Shown here: one piece after another, positions 7,889 to 15,141 of the stretch
Layout: every line of letters begins with the position of its first letter
Numbering within the stretch: position 1 is the stretch's first letter
From: Selenomonadales bacterium
Lineage (GTDB): Bacteria; Bacillota; Negativicutes; Sporomusales; UBA7701
Assembly (NCBI GenBank): GCA_029975165.1
Contig: JARKPR010000047.1
Location: forward strand, 62,001 to 126,000
Reading direction: 5' to 3'
DNA length: 64,000 nt
Notes under the pieces: model-generated
What the model saw: the letters and a program-made list of their open reading frames with translations, nothing else
Databases searched by the model: none
Told to the model about the DNA's origin: nothing
Position numbers and translations under genes: made by a program

Positions 7889-9064
7889 TTACCGTTTCTT
7901 CAGCTTCGCCAGCCGTTCCGCCGCCGCTTCCAGCGTCTTCATCTCCTTGCAGAAGCAGAACCTGATCAGCTTGCGGCCGTCCGGGCTGCCGGCGCAGTAG
8001 AAGCTCGACCCCGGCACGACCGCCACGCCGATCTCCTTCGTGAGATACATCGCGAACGCCACGTCGTCCTCGCCGCCCAGCGGCCGGATGTCGGCCATGA
8101 TGTAATACGCGCCGCCCGGCTTGAAGCACGGAAACCCGGCGTCGGTCAGGGCGCCGTACAGGAAGTCGCGCCGCTGGCGGTAGAACGCGCCCAGCTCGCT
8201 GTAATAGCCGGGCGGGAAGCGCATCGCCTTCGCGGCCGCCACCTGCAAGGGCGCCGCCGCCCCCACGGTCAGGAAATCGTGGACCTTGCGCACCGACGCC
8301 GTGATCTCCGGCGACGCCACCACGTAGCCGATGCGCCAGCCGGTTACGCTGAACGTTTTGGAGATGCTGTTCACGATCAGCGTCCGCTCGGCCATCCCCG
8401 GCAGCTTCCACAGCGGGATGTGCTCGGCGCCGTCGTAAACGATATGCTCATAGATTTCGTCCGTGAACGCCAGCACGTCGTACTTTACGCACAGCTCGGC
8501 GATCAGGGCCAGCTCGTCGCGGGAAAAGACCTTCCCCGAAGGATTGTGGGGCGTGTTGATGATGATCGCCCGCGTGCGGTCGCTGAACGCGGCCGCCAGC
8601 TCGGCGCCGTCGAGACGGAAGTCGGGCGCATGCAGGCGCACGTACCGCGGCGTCGCCCCGCACAGCACGGCGTCCGCGCCGTAGTTCTCGTAAAACGGCT
8701 CGAAAACGATGACCTCGTCGCCCGGGTTTACCGTTGCCAGCAGCGCGGCGATCATCCCCTCGGTCGAACCGCAGCACACCGTTATCTGCCGCTCCGGGTC
8801 GATGGCGATGTCGTAATCCCGCGCCAGCTTCCAGGCGATCCCCTCGCGCAGGTCCTTCGTCCCCCACGTGACCGCGTACTGGTTATGATCGGCGAAGATC
8901 GCCTCCGCCGCCGCCTCCTTGATGGCGGCCGGCGCCGGGAAATCGGGGAAACCCTGGGCGAGGTTGATCGCCCCGTGAGCCAGGGCGACCCGCGTCATAT
9001 CGCGGATGACCGACTCGGTAAACTGGCTGGCTTTCTGCGAGGCATACCCGCTTAATTTGCTCAT
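7889..9064 (-). CDS. PLP-dependent class I aminotransferase under SAM riboswitch control
   Basis: A 391-residue fold-type I aminotransferase. The start is the ATG at 9064, with AAGGAGG seven bases upstream. K236 in NSISKTFSVTGWRIGY binds pyridoxal phosphate; the NPSGKVF motif (174-180) and TDEIYEH (201-207) are the expected cofactor contacts. It resembles the YbdL/kynurenine-glutamine transaminase group, several of which act on methionine or its keto acid. A complete SAM-I riboswitch with terminator directly upstream ties expression to S-adenosylmethionine, so a role in methionine synthesis or salvage (for example amination of 4-methylthio-2-oxobutanoate) is a fair inference. It is monocistronic. 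Confidence 0.9.
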   Translation of the reverse strand: MSKLSGYASQKASQFTESVIRDMTRVALAHGAINLAQGFPDFPAPAAIKEAAAEAIFADHNQYAVTWGTKDLREGIAWKLARDYDIAIDPERQITVCCGSTEGMIAALLATVNPGDEVIVFEPFYENYGADAVLCGATPRYVRLHAPDFRLDGAELAAAFSDRTRAIIINTPHNPSGKVFSRDELALIAELCVKYDVLAFTDEIYEHIVYDGAEHIPLWKLPGMAERTLIVNSISKTFSVTGWRIGYVVASPEITASVRKVHDFLTVGAAAPLQVAAAKAMRFPPGYYSELGAFYRQRRDFLYGALTDAGFPCFKPGGAYYIMADIRPLGGEDDVAFAMYLTKEIGVAVVPGSSFYCAGSPDGRKLIRFCFCKEMKTLEAAAERLAKLKKR

Positions 9065-9121
9065 TGCTGCGCCTCCTTGTAAGTTTCGGCCTTGGTATTT
9101 TCCGGGCGCCCTGCCGGGCCA

Positions 9122-9155
9122 GGGCAAACAAAAACGCCCTTCGAGGAAGGGCGTT
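9122..9155 (-). terminator. Riboswitch expression-platform terminator
   Basis: On the minus strand a 9-bp stem AACGCCCTT with its complement (9133-9141 with 9147-9155) is followed by TTTTGTTT. It stands between the SAM-I aptamer and the aminotransferase start, the classic position for SAM-dependent premature termination. Confidence 0.85.
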
Positions 9156-9172
9156 CACAACAAATGCCGCTC

Positions 9173-9271
9173 CTCTCATCTTTCAGGATTGCTCCTGCTG
9201 GATTTGGCACCACTGCGTTGCCGCCGGTTGCCGGGTGTCATCGGGCCAGTCCCTCGACCTCTCTCGATAAG
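9173..9271 (-). ncRNA. SAM-I (S-box) riboswitch aptamer
   Basis: Read on the minus strand, the element begins CTTATCGAGAGAGG, continues GAGGGACTGGCCCGATGA, ACCCGGCAACC and GGTGCCAAATCCAGCAGG, and closes with CTGAAAGATGAGAG. These are the strictly conserved blocks of the S-box aptamer: the P1 closing strands CTTATC/GATGAGAG, the kink-turn GATGA, the ACCCGGCAACC junction and the GGTGCCAA-TCCAGCA segment. SAM binding favours the downstream terminator and switches off the aminotransferase gene. S-box RNAs are mostly found in Firmicutes, which supports the affiliation of the left half of the window. Confidence 0.96.
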
Positions 9272-9362
9272 AGTTGGTTATTTAGTTATACCTGATGGTA
9301 ACACAAGATCAAGCCTGCTGTCAATGGCCGGCGGCAAAATTATCCGCCGCGGGCCGCCCCGC

Positions 9363-10220
9363 CTACTCCGCCGCCCAACTGGCGATATACTCCGTCTCCC
9401 CGTCCGGCAGCGCGATACCCGGCTCTTCGCGGACCCAGCGGCCGGCCAGGCCCAGTTCGCCGGCCGTCAGGGCGAAGTGGCACAGCGCGATGCCCATGTC
9501 CACCCGCTGCAAGTCGGCCAGCCCCAGCAGCCGGTACACCAGGCTGCCCTTGCCGTAGCCCTTCGTCCGCCGCAGGTAGAAATGCCAGCGGCCGCCCGCC
9601 TCGACCACCCGCCAGGGCTGCTTATTCGACGCCGACGGCGCCAGGCGCACCATTGCCAGCGGCACGGCATACCGGCCGGCATCCTCCGCCGCCAGCGGCC
9701 GGCCGAACCCGCCGGCGAAAAACAGCTCCTCCCACGGCAGCCGGCGGCGCCCGCCGGACGTGCGCCGCAGCCACTCCTGCGGCCCGTCGGCGCCGTAGCC
9801 GACCGCCGTCACCGCCGGCACCGCCTCCTCCTTGCCCGCCGCGATCCTGGCCGCGAAGCTGCTCTTCGTGAAGCTGCCCCCCAGCCAGCACGTCCCAAGG
9901 CCGAGGGCGGTCGCGCACAAGACGGCCTCCTCCATCACGTAGCCGAAATCCTCCATATCCCTCGGCCCCCGCCGGACGGCGCCGATTATAAAGCCGGTAG
10001 CCCCGCGGATGAAGCCGTACGTCCCCAGGCCCTTCAAAGCCCGCCTGTCTTCTTCGGTCGCGGCCGCCAACGCCAGGCGGACCGGCGTGCCGAACGGCCC
10101 GGCAGTCCGCGCCGCCAGGAAATCTTCGAGCGACCGCCGCTTGTCCGCCTCGATCGGCCGCTCGCCGTAGCGCCGGCAGGAAAACCGCCGCCCGATCACC
10201 GCCGTCACCTGCTCATCCAT
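9363..10220 (-). CDS. Nitroreductase family protein (TM1586-like)
   Basis: A 285-residue protein with a nitroreductase-like FMN fold in two half-domains. The N-terminus has the flavin-phosphate binding pattern RRFSCRRYGERPIE (11-24). LGLGTCWLGGSFTKSSF matches the middle of putative TM nitroreductases, and APSASNKQPWRV in the C-terminal half repeats the S-x-x-N-x-Q-PW-R motif. Such proteins reduce nitro or quinone compounds or act as flavin carriers, but the physiological substrate is rarely known. It is monocistronic, transcribed away from the riboswitch region and reads toward the aminotransferase without overlap. I am sure of the family, not of the function. Confidence 0.8.
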   Translation of the reverse strand: MDEQVTAVIGRRFSCRRYGERPIEADKRRSLEDFLAARTAGPFGTPVRLALAAATEEDRRALKGLGTYGFIRGATGFIIGAVRRGPRDMEDFGYVMEEAVLCATALGLGTCWLGGSFTKSSFAARIAAGKEEAVPAVTAVGYGADGPQEWLRRTSGGRRRLPWEELFFAGGFGRPLAAEDAGRYAVPLAMVRLAPSASNKQPWRVVEAGGRWHFYLRRTKGYGKGSLVYRLLGLADLQRVDMGIALCHFALTAGELGLAGRWVREEPGIALPDGETEYIASWAAE

Positions 10221-10306
10221 CCTCGCACCCCTTTGCCGCTTTCAGTCTCATATACCATATTATACCACATTGCCCGTGGCGGCATCAGCGCGCGGTACGC
10301 ATAAAA

Positions 10307-10330
10307 CAGACCCGCGAAATCGCGGGTCTG
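10307..10330 (-). terminator. Terminator of the MatC-like carrier gene
   Basis: A 10-bp stem (CAGACCCGCG and its complement) with a 4-base loop, followed on the minus strand by TTTTATG. It lies 13 bases past the carrier's stop codon. Confidence 0.85.
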
Positions 10331-10342
10331 CCGGTCGGCATT

Positions 10343-11719
10343 CTACAGGCCGAGGAAACCGAAGAAGATGTAGCAGAGGATCGCGCCGACCACGGACATC
10401 GAGAAGCCCCAGATAAGGAGGTTGCGGAACAGCCTGTTCTTGTCCTCCTTCTCGTCCGCGCAGGCGATGCAGATCGCCCCGAACAGCGACAGCGGCGAGG
10501 TGTCCACCATATGCGAGCCGACGTTGATCGACGAAATCATCGACACCGCGCTGCCGCCGTGGAGCTGTTCGATCAGGCCGGGCACCAGCGGCAGGAACAT
10601 CGGCATGACCACGCCCGACGAGCTCGAATAGGCGGAGATGACGCCGGTCACGAACCCCAGCACCCCCGTGACTGTCGTCTGGTTGGACACGGCGGCGATC
10701 ATGCCCACGAGGGCCTTCAGGCCGCCGGCCTTGTCCATCACATCGATCAGGATGCCCATGCCGCCGACCATGATGATGACCGACCACGGCATCGACTTGA
10801 CCGCCGCCTTGCTGTCGCCGGCGTTGGCGATCAGGAGGACGGCCGAAAGCAGGAAGGCCACGGCGCCCACGTTCGTCGCCTTGCCCGTGCCGATCAGATT
10901 CATAATCGTCGGGGAGAACAGGTTCTTCGTCACCGCCAGGCTGGGCAGGATGACGAGCAACACCAGCACGCCGATGCTGACGAGCGTCAGGACCTGCTTG
11001 TTGTCGAACGGCTCCGTCTTCGGCGCGATATCGTCGATGGTCAGGTTGGAATGGCGTTGGTTGCGTACCCAGGCCCAGCCGCCGAGGATGAGGAAGCCGG
11101 CGACGTTGCCGATGATCTGGGCTATTTCCGAATTCAGATGGATCTTCCAGGCCAGCAGGTTCACGTCGCTGATAGGCTGGCCGAGGGCTGCGAGCTGGGG
11201 GGCCATTTTGACGATGAACGAGGTCGAGATGATCCCGGTCGGGGCGATCGGCGAGAAGGCGGCGCCGTTCGCCGCTCCCACGATCAGCAGCGTCATCAGG
11301 AAGGCGCTCATGTTGATGCGGGCGGCGATAGCCATGACCACGGGGGCCATCAGGGCTACGGTGGCGATGTTGCCGGGGCCGATGGTCGTGATAACCGTGA
11401 TCAGCAGGAAGATGATCAGGGGAATCAAGGCCGTGTTCCCTTTCGCCAGGCGGATCGCCTTGCCGGTCAGCTTCTCCATCGTGCCGTTTGTCGTGGCGAT
11501 GCCGAACATGAAGGTGACGCCGGTCAGGATCATGAACAGGTCGAGCGGCCAGGCCGCCATTATCTTGACCGCCGACAGGTCGGTAAAGAGGGCGCCGACG
11601 GCGATGCCGAAAGCGATAGCGAGAATGCCGACATTAAGGTCTTCATTTATCATCGATATGCCAACAACAATAACGACAGCAACAAGCGAGGCGATAGCTG
11701 CGGCCGACATCCCCAGCAT
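10343..11719 (-). CDS. MatC-like dicarboxylate carrier (SLC13/IT superfamily)
   Basis: A 458-residue protein with about 11-12 membrane segments. The N-terminal third (NEDLNVGILAIAFGIAVG, LFMILTGVTFMFGIATTNGT) matches the MatC N-terminal domain of malonate/dicarboxylate carriers. Later it has TTIGPGNIATVALMAPVVMAIA, a second inverted half with SSSGVVMPMFLPL, and DTSPLSLFGAI, the IT-superfamily substrate hairpins. It imports or exchanges C3-C4 dicarboxylates across the inner membrane. The ATG at 11719 follows AAAGGAGAGAG. The gene has its own terminator and a broken small membrane ORF upstream that may have encoded a partner. Nothing nearby fixes the substrate. Confidence 0.85.
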   Translation of the reverse strand: MLGMSAAAIASLVAVVIVVGISMINEDLNVGILAIAFGIAVGALFTDLSAVKIMAAWPLDLFMILTGVTFMFGIATTNGTMEKLTGKAIRLAKGNTALIPLIIFLLITVITTIGPGNIATVALMAPVVMAIAARINMSAFLMTLLIVGAANGAAFSPIAPTGIISTSFIVKMAPQLAALGQPISDVNLLAWKIHLNSEIAQIIGNVAGFLILGGWAWVRNQRHSNLTIDDIAPKTEPFDNKQVLTLVSIGVLVLLVILPSLAVTKNLFSPTIMNLIGTGKATNVGAVAFLLSAVLLIANAGDSKAAVKSMPWSVIIMVGGMGILIDVMDKAGGLKALVGMIAAVSNQTTVTGVLGFVTGVISAYSSSSGVVMPMFLPLVPGLIEQLHGGSAVSMISSINVGSHMVDTSPLSLFGAICIACADEKEDKNRLFRNLLIWGFSMSVVGAILCYIFFGFLGL

Positions 11720-11836
11720 GCACTCTCTCTCCTTTGATATTAAACTCCCTCAGGCCGCCTTGCAGATACGGTTGCCCATCCCCACCAGCTTGACGATTCA
11801 ACAAATCTGCTCTTATTTTCCCTGTGGGGGTTTTTA

Positions 11837-11970
11837 TTATTCTTCGTCCTCGTCGCCCTTCTCGACGGGAGCGGGCAGAGCGCGGTGAGGAGCCTGGCGG
11901 CCACACAGAAGATCGCGATCACGAAAAACATCGTCGGCAGCGCGATCCCACCATCATCTTGAGCAGACAT
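11837..11970 (-). pseudogene. Frameshifted small membrane-protein ORF upstream of the MatC-like carrier
   Basis: From the ATG at 11970 the frame reads MSAQDDGGIALPTMFFVIA and continues IFCVAARLLTALCPLP, a short soluble head plus one membrane helix. It then slips: the acidic tail PVEKGDEDEE with tandem TAA stops lies in another frame. Adding one base near 11860 joins both parts into a 44-residue single-span protein with an acidic C-terminus. Either the gene is broken or the base is a sequencing error. No good ribosome site is visible. A partner subunit of the carrier encoded 118 bases downstream is a guess. Confidence 0.45.
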
Positions 11971-12024
11971 ATATCGGGTATTCGCCAAAACGACGGAACC
12001 AATTCCCCGCCAGGCCGCGCCCGA

Positions 12025-12061
12025 TAAAAAAACACCGCCTTTGCCGACGGCAAAAGCGGTG
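12025..12061 (-). terminator. Terminator after the small Cys-rich protein gene
   Basis: On the minus strand the stem CACCGC-TTTTGCC with its complement (12033-12061, one bulge) is followed by a run of seven T. It ends transcription of the gene at 12088-12351. Confidence 0.85.
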
Positions 12062-12087
12062 CTCGCGACACCCCGGGCGAGACGGCC

Positions 12088-12351
12088 TTACATCACCGCC
12101 GCCTCGAAATAACAGATCCACAACAGCAGGCACACGCCGCCCGTGTTAAGGCAGCGGATGAACTTCCGCAGCTTGCCGCTGCCCAGGTCTTGGACGCAGG
12201 AAAAGGGAGAGGTACTGCGGTTGAGCAACTCTTGCGCTTCCTTCATGACCGCCAGGTGCTTCTTCCGGTGCACGCCGCAGGCGTTGCCCCGGTTCTCCGG
12301 CAGCGGGCCGCAGGGGCCGTGTCCCGTGCTCGGAAAGGCGCCGTCTTTCAT
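12088..12351 (-). CDS. Small cysteine-containing hypothetical protein
   Basis: About 87 residues. The ATG at 12351 follows AAAGGGGTGATCGGTG, and the gene ends before a strong terminator, so it is very probably expressed. The protein has a polar, basic middle (GVHRKKHLAVMKEAQELL), seven cysteines spread along its length (for example GPCGP, NACGVH, FSCVQ, RCLNTGGVC, WICYF) and a hydrophobic C-terminal 20 residues that could insert in a membrane. I do not recognise the family. The neighbours, a DUF2157/GDYXXLXY pair upstream and a carrier downstream, give no clear hint. Confidence 0.6.
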   Translation of the reverse strand: MKDGAFPSTGHGPCGPLPENRGNACGVHRKKHLAVMKEAQELLNRSTSPFSCVQDLGSGKLRKFIRCLNTGGVCLLLWICYFEAAVM

Positions 12352-12469
12352 CACCGATCACCCCTTTCTATTTAATCCCACATTCGTCATGCGAGATTTT
12401 GTCAGTAAAGTCTTACTAATTCTAGTATATGTCAAGTCGGCCGAAAAATAAAATACCGTTTTCGTATCC

Positions 12470-13033
12470 TTACTGCGCGAGCTGCTGTTCGCGCAGGTAC
12501 TCGTCGATCGCCTTGTCGCCGATATACAGCTGCTCGATCACGCCCAGACCGCCCTTGATCCTCACCGTCACAACCGCGTCCTTGCCGGCGGTCCGCTGGT
12601 AGGCCTTCTCCGCCAGCGGCGCCAGGTCCTCGCGCATATAAAAGCGCTTGAAGGGCAGCAGCACCGTCCACAGGCCTGTTGCCGCCGTGTAGTAGCCCGC
12701 CCGCGCCTCCACGTAGTCGCCGCCCGCCGGCTTGGCGGCGCTGACGGCCGTGATGCGGGCGAAGCTGGCGGCGTCGGCGCCGAGCGAAGCGTAGACCGTC
12801 TGCCCGTATTTGAAGTTTTCGCCAGGCGCCGCCGGCCCTCTGGCATCCATGAATTGCAGGTCGATATAGCGCCCGCGCAGCGCGTCGTAGGGATCGACCG
12901 GCGCCGTCCGCCACTTGTAGGAAACCCCCGTCTGCAGGATATCCTCCCACCGCCAGGCCATGTAAAGCGGCGCCGCTATCTGGATGGCGGCCAGCACGGC
13001 GAACAGGCCCACGACAACGCTCTTCTTCGTCAT
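12470..13033 (-). CDS. GDYXXLXY domain protein
   Basis: A 187-residue protein with an N-terminal membrane anchor (about 5-25) and an outside domain. GRYIDLQF (54-61) is the variant of the G-D-Y-x-x-L-x-Y signature that names the family, and YMREDLAPLAEKAY is the second conserved segment. It is encoded with a 4-base overlap behind a DUF2157 multispanning protein; this pair is a recurrent association. The biochemical function of the pair is unknown, and a role in envelope or membrane homeostasis is only inference. The start ATG lies within the last codons of the DUF2157 gene, so translation is coupled. Confidence 0.85.
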   Translation of the reverse strand: MTKKSVVVGLFAVLAAIQIAAPLYMAWRWEDILQTGVSYKWRTAPVDPYDALRGRYIDLQFMDARGPAAPGENFKYGQTVYASLGADAASFARITAVSAAKPAGGDYVEARAGYYTAATGLWTVLLPFKRFYMREDLAPLAEKAYQRTAGKDAVVTVRIKGGLGVIEQLYIGDKAIDEYLREQQLAQ

Positions 13034-14310
13034 TTCGCTCCACCGTCCTTACGGCGGGACATGGCCGCATTCACGACCAGGAAGGCTGCGCCGACGACGA
13101 TGAAGGCCACGCCCCGCGCCACGAAGCTGTAGCTGAAATCGAAGAAGCGCAGCATGATGAGCGCCGCCAGCATCAGCATCCCCGCGTTCAGCAGGCCGAG
13201 CCGGTTCTCCCGCACCCCTTTCCGGATGACGCCCACGCTCACCGCCAACAGGTACAGGCTCATAACCACGGCCGCGTACACGCCGCTTTTATCGGCGGCC
13301 TGCAGCACATACCCCGCGCCGACCGCCACCGGCAGCGCCGCGATCAGCCCCGGCCGCGGCGCCGGCCGCTTCGCCAGCAGCACGCCCAGCCCGGCGGCGA
13401 GGACGATCAGCCCCAGAACGGCTATAACTTCCTCCCGGCTGACGGTCAGCGGCTGGCGCAGCAGCCAGGCGCTTTTGAAGGACAGGCCGAAGGCCAGCGC
13501 CACGGCCCCCGCCGTCCCGACAACCTGGCAAGGCTTCTTCCAGCCTTTGCCCGTACCGGCGAACCACAGCAGCCCGGCGAAATAGGTGGCGCAAAACAGC
13601 AGCGCGTACGAGATCCTCCACAGCTGCTTGTCCCCGGTCAGCGCGAAACAGCCGTAAAAGCACAGCAGCAGCAGCCACGACATCACTACCGCCGGGTTGC
13701 CGTAGCGGTCGGCTTTCAGCAGCCGCGCATAGTAGGGCAGCACGAGCGCCATGAGCCCCCAGGCTGCGTATTTGACCGTTCCCAGCTGCTGCACCGAAGC
13801 AAGCCAGACCACGACGCCAAGCAGGTACATCCCGGCCACGCCTTCGGCTGCCAGCAGATAAACCAGCGGCAGCGACAGCAGCATCCAGACCAGCAGGAAA
13901 TTCTTGAAATCGTCCACCAGATGATAGGTCTGGCCCACGAGGGCGATGCACGCCCCCACCGACAAGGCCAGGAACGCCGCCGTCCCTTCCGTCCATGCCC
14001 GGCTGTCGCGCCTGCGCACCAGGGCGAATGCCGCCGCCGCCTGGGCGATCAACAGCTGGCCGAGCGAGATCAGCAGCCGTGTCACATGGTCCAGCCTGTC
14101 CCAATTATGCCCCAGGATGAGGATGATCCCCAACCCCAGCAGCACGGCGCCGACGAACCCGAACACCGTCAGCAGCGTCCAGCGCCCGAGCCCTTGCGGC
14201 AGCGGCCCGTAATACCCCCTGATCCGTTCCGCGGCTTCCGCCGGCAGTACGCCCCGCGCCACCAGCTCGGGCAACTGTTCGTACAACCAGGCCACCGCCT
14301 TTTTGTTCAT
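13030..14310 (-). CDS. DUF2157 multispanning membrane protein
   Basis: About 426 residues from the ATG at 14310, which has GGAGG seven bases upstream (a TTG two codons earlier is less likely). An N-terminal helical region (about 1-45, with LPELVARGVLPAEAAERIRGYYG, the DUF2157 head) is followed by about 12 membrane helices. Fragments such as LLGLGIILILGHNWDRLDHVTRL are typical of the family. The last codons overlap the GDYXXLXY gene by 4 bases (ATGA), so the two proteins are very likely partners in the inner membrane. The function is not known. Confidence 0.85.
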   Translation of the reverse strand: MNKKAVAWLYEQLPELVARGVLPAEAAERIRGYYGPLPQGLGRWTLLTVFGFVGAVLLGLGIILILGHNWDRLDHVTRLLISLGQLLIAQAAAAFALVRRRDSRAWTEGTAAFLALSVGACIALVGQTYHLVDDFKNFLLVWMLLSLPLVYLLAAEGVAGMYLLGVVVWLASVQQLGTVKYAAWGLMALVLPYYARLLKADRYGNPAVVMSWLLLLCFYGCFALTGDKQLWRISYALLFCATYFAGLLWFAGTGKGWKKPCQVVGTAGAVALAFGLSFKSAWLLRQPLTVSREEVIAVLGLIVLAAGLGVLLAKRPAPRPGLIAALPVAVGAGYVLQAADKSGVYAAVVMSLYLLAVSVGVIRKGVRENRLGLLNAGMLMLAALIMLRFFDFSYSFVARGVAFIVVGAAFLVVNAAMSRRKDGGAK

Positions 14311-14588
14311 AAGCAACCTCCGGCTAAATGCGGCATATGCTGCGGCTACCTTTCATTCCTGGGAATGGCGTTCGCTGTCCGCGCGGCGAATTCCTTCCTA
14401 GTCTTTCCCGGCGGCGGTTTTGCTACCGGCCCGCCCCGCCGCCAAAATCGAAAACCTGCGTCGCCGGACGCAGGCGATTTGCCGCTTGCCCGGCGCGCCC
14501 CGGAAAGATTCGCCGCTAATCTCGACGCGAGGGCATATTTATGGTAAGCTATCATCAAATATTAAATATAAATATAGGAAAACTGTGG

Positions 14589-14609
14589 ATATTTACTTAT
14601 AGTAAATAT
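14589..14609. promoter_or_regulatory. Perfect palindrome, candidate operator of the MarR regulator
   Basis: ATATTTACT and AGTAAATAT form a perfect 9-bp inverted repeat around TAT, 35 bases before the start of the MarR gene. This is the only strongly AT-rich stretch in the area (about 14535-14630), so the promoter must be here as well. Position and symmetry suit autoregulation by a dimeric winged-helix protein. Confidence 0.55.
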
Positions 14610-14643
14610 ATATTCATCATAATAACCTGGGGAGTGACCAGAT

Positions 14644-15081
14644 GTGCGCGACCGCAGCGAAACGGCCGAAGAACTGCTCTTCCTTTCCTTCACGCTGCAC
14701 AAGAAGCTGATAAGGCCGGTGATCCAGCACGCGAAAGCCGACCTCAGCCCCCTCCAGCTCCACGTACTCGACACGCTCGGAGAAAACGACGCCGTCACGA
14801 TGACCATGCTGGCCACCGAGATACGCATGTCCAAGCAGCAGATGACCCGCATCGTCGACACCCTGGTCGCGCAGGGCATCGTCCGCCGCGACTACGACGC
14901 CCTCGACCGGCGGATCATAAAGATCAGCCTCACCGCCGCCGGGCAGGCGATGCTCGCCGCCATAAAAAAAGACGCCTGCGAGACGGTGGCCGCCCATCTG
15001 GCGCTGCTGGACGACGACGCCCTGGCGGAAATCGACGCCGCTGCCGCCCGGCTGTCCGCACTCCTTAGGAAGCTCCCCTGA
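14644..15081 (+). CDS. MarR family transcriptional regulator
   Basis: A 145-residue winged-helix regulator with a GTG start behind CTGGGGAGTGACCAGAT. It has the MarR core: SPLQLHVLDTLGENDAVTM, the recognition helix region EIRMSKQQMTRIVDTL (58-73), and the wing RRDYDALDRRIIKISLT with the D-x-R-R-x-x-x-x-x-L-T motif. MarR proteins bind small phenolic or oxidising ligands and repress local genes. The gene stands alone; the nearest downstream gene (gamma-glutamyltransferase) is convergent. A perfect palindrome upstream suggests it represses itself. Targets elsewhere are not visible. Confidence 0.9.
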   Translation: MRDRSETAEELLFLSFTLHKKLIRPVIQHAKADLSPLQLHVLDTLGENDAVTMTMLATEIRMSKQQMTRIVDTLVAQGIVRRDYDALDRRIIKISLTAAGQAMLAAIKKDACETVAAHLALLDDDALAEIDAAAARLSALLRKLP

Positions 15082-15104
15082 CTTGCCGGCCACCCGCAAA
15101 ACGA

Positions 15105-15138
15105 AGGCCCGCGACATTTTGTCGCGGGCCTGTGCTTT
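15105..15138. terminator. Bidirectional terminator between marR and ggt
   Basis: An 11-bp stem AGGCCCGCGAC/GTCGCGGGCCT with a 5-base loop; T runs follow on both strands (TGTGCTTTT on plus, TTCGTTTTGC on minus). It serves the convergent MarR and gamma-glutamyltransferase genes. Confidence 0.85.
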
Positions 15139-15141
15139 TCC

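Noticed and set aside
12404-12435. TTGACA with a nearby AGTAA-N4-TTACT dyad upstream of the small Cys-rich gene, considered as a MerR-type promoter
   Set aside because: No acceptable -10 is found at 16-20 bases and the dyad is not between the promoter elements.
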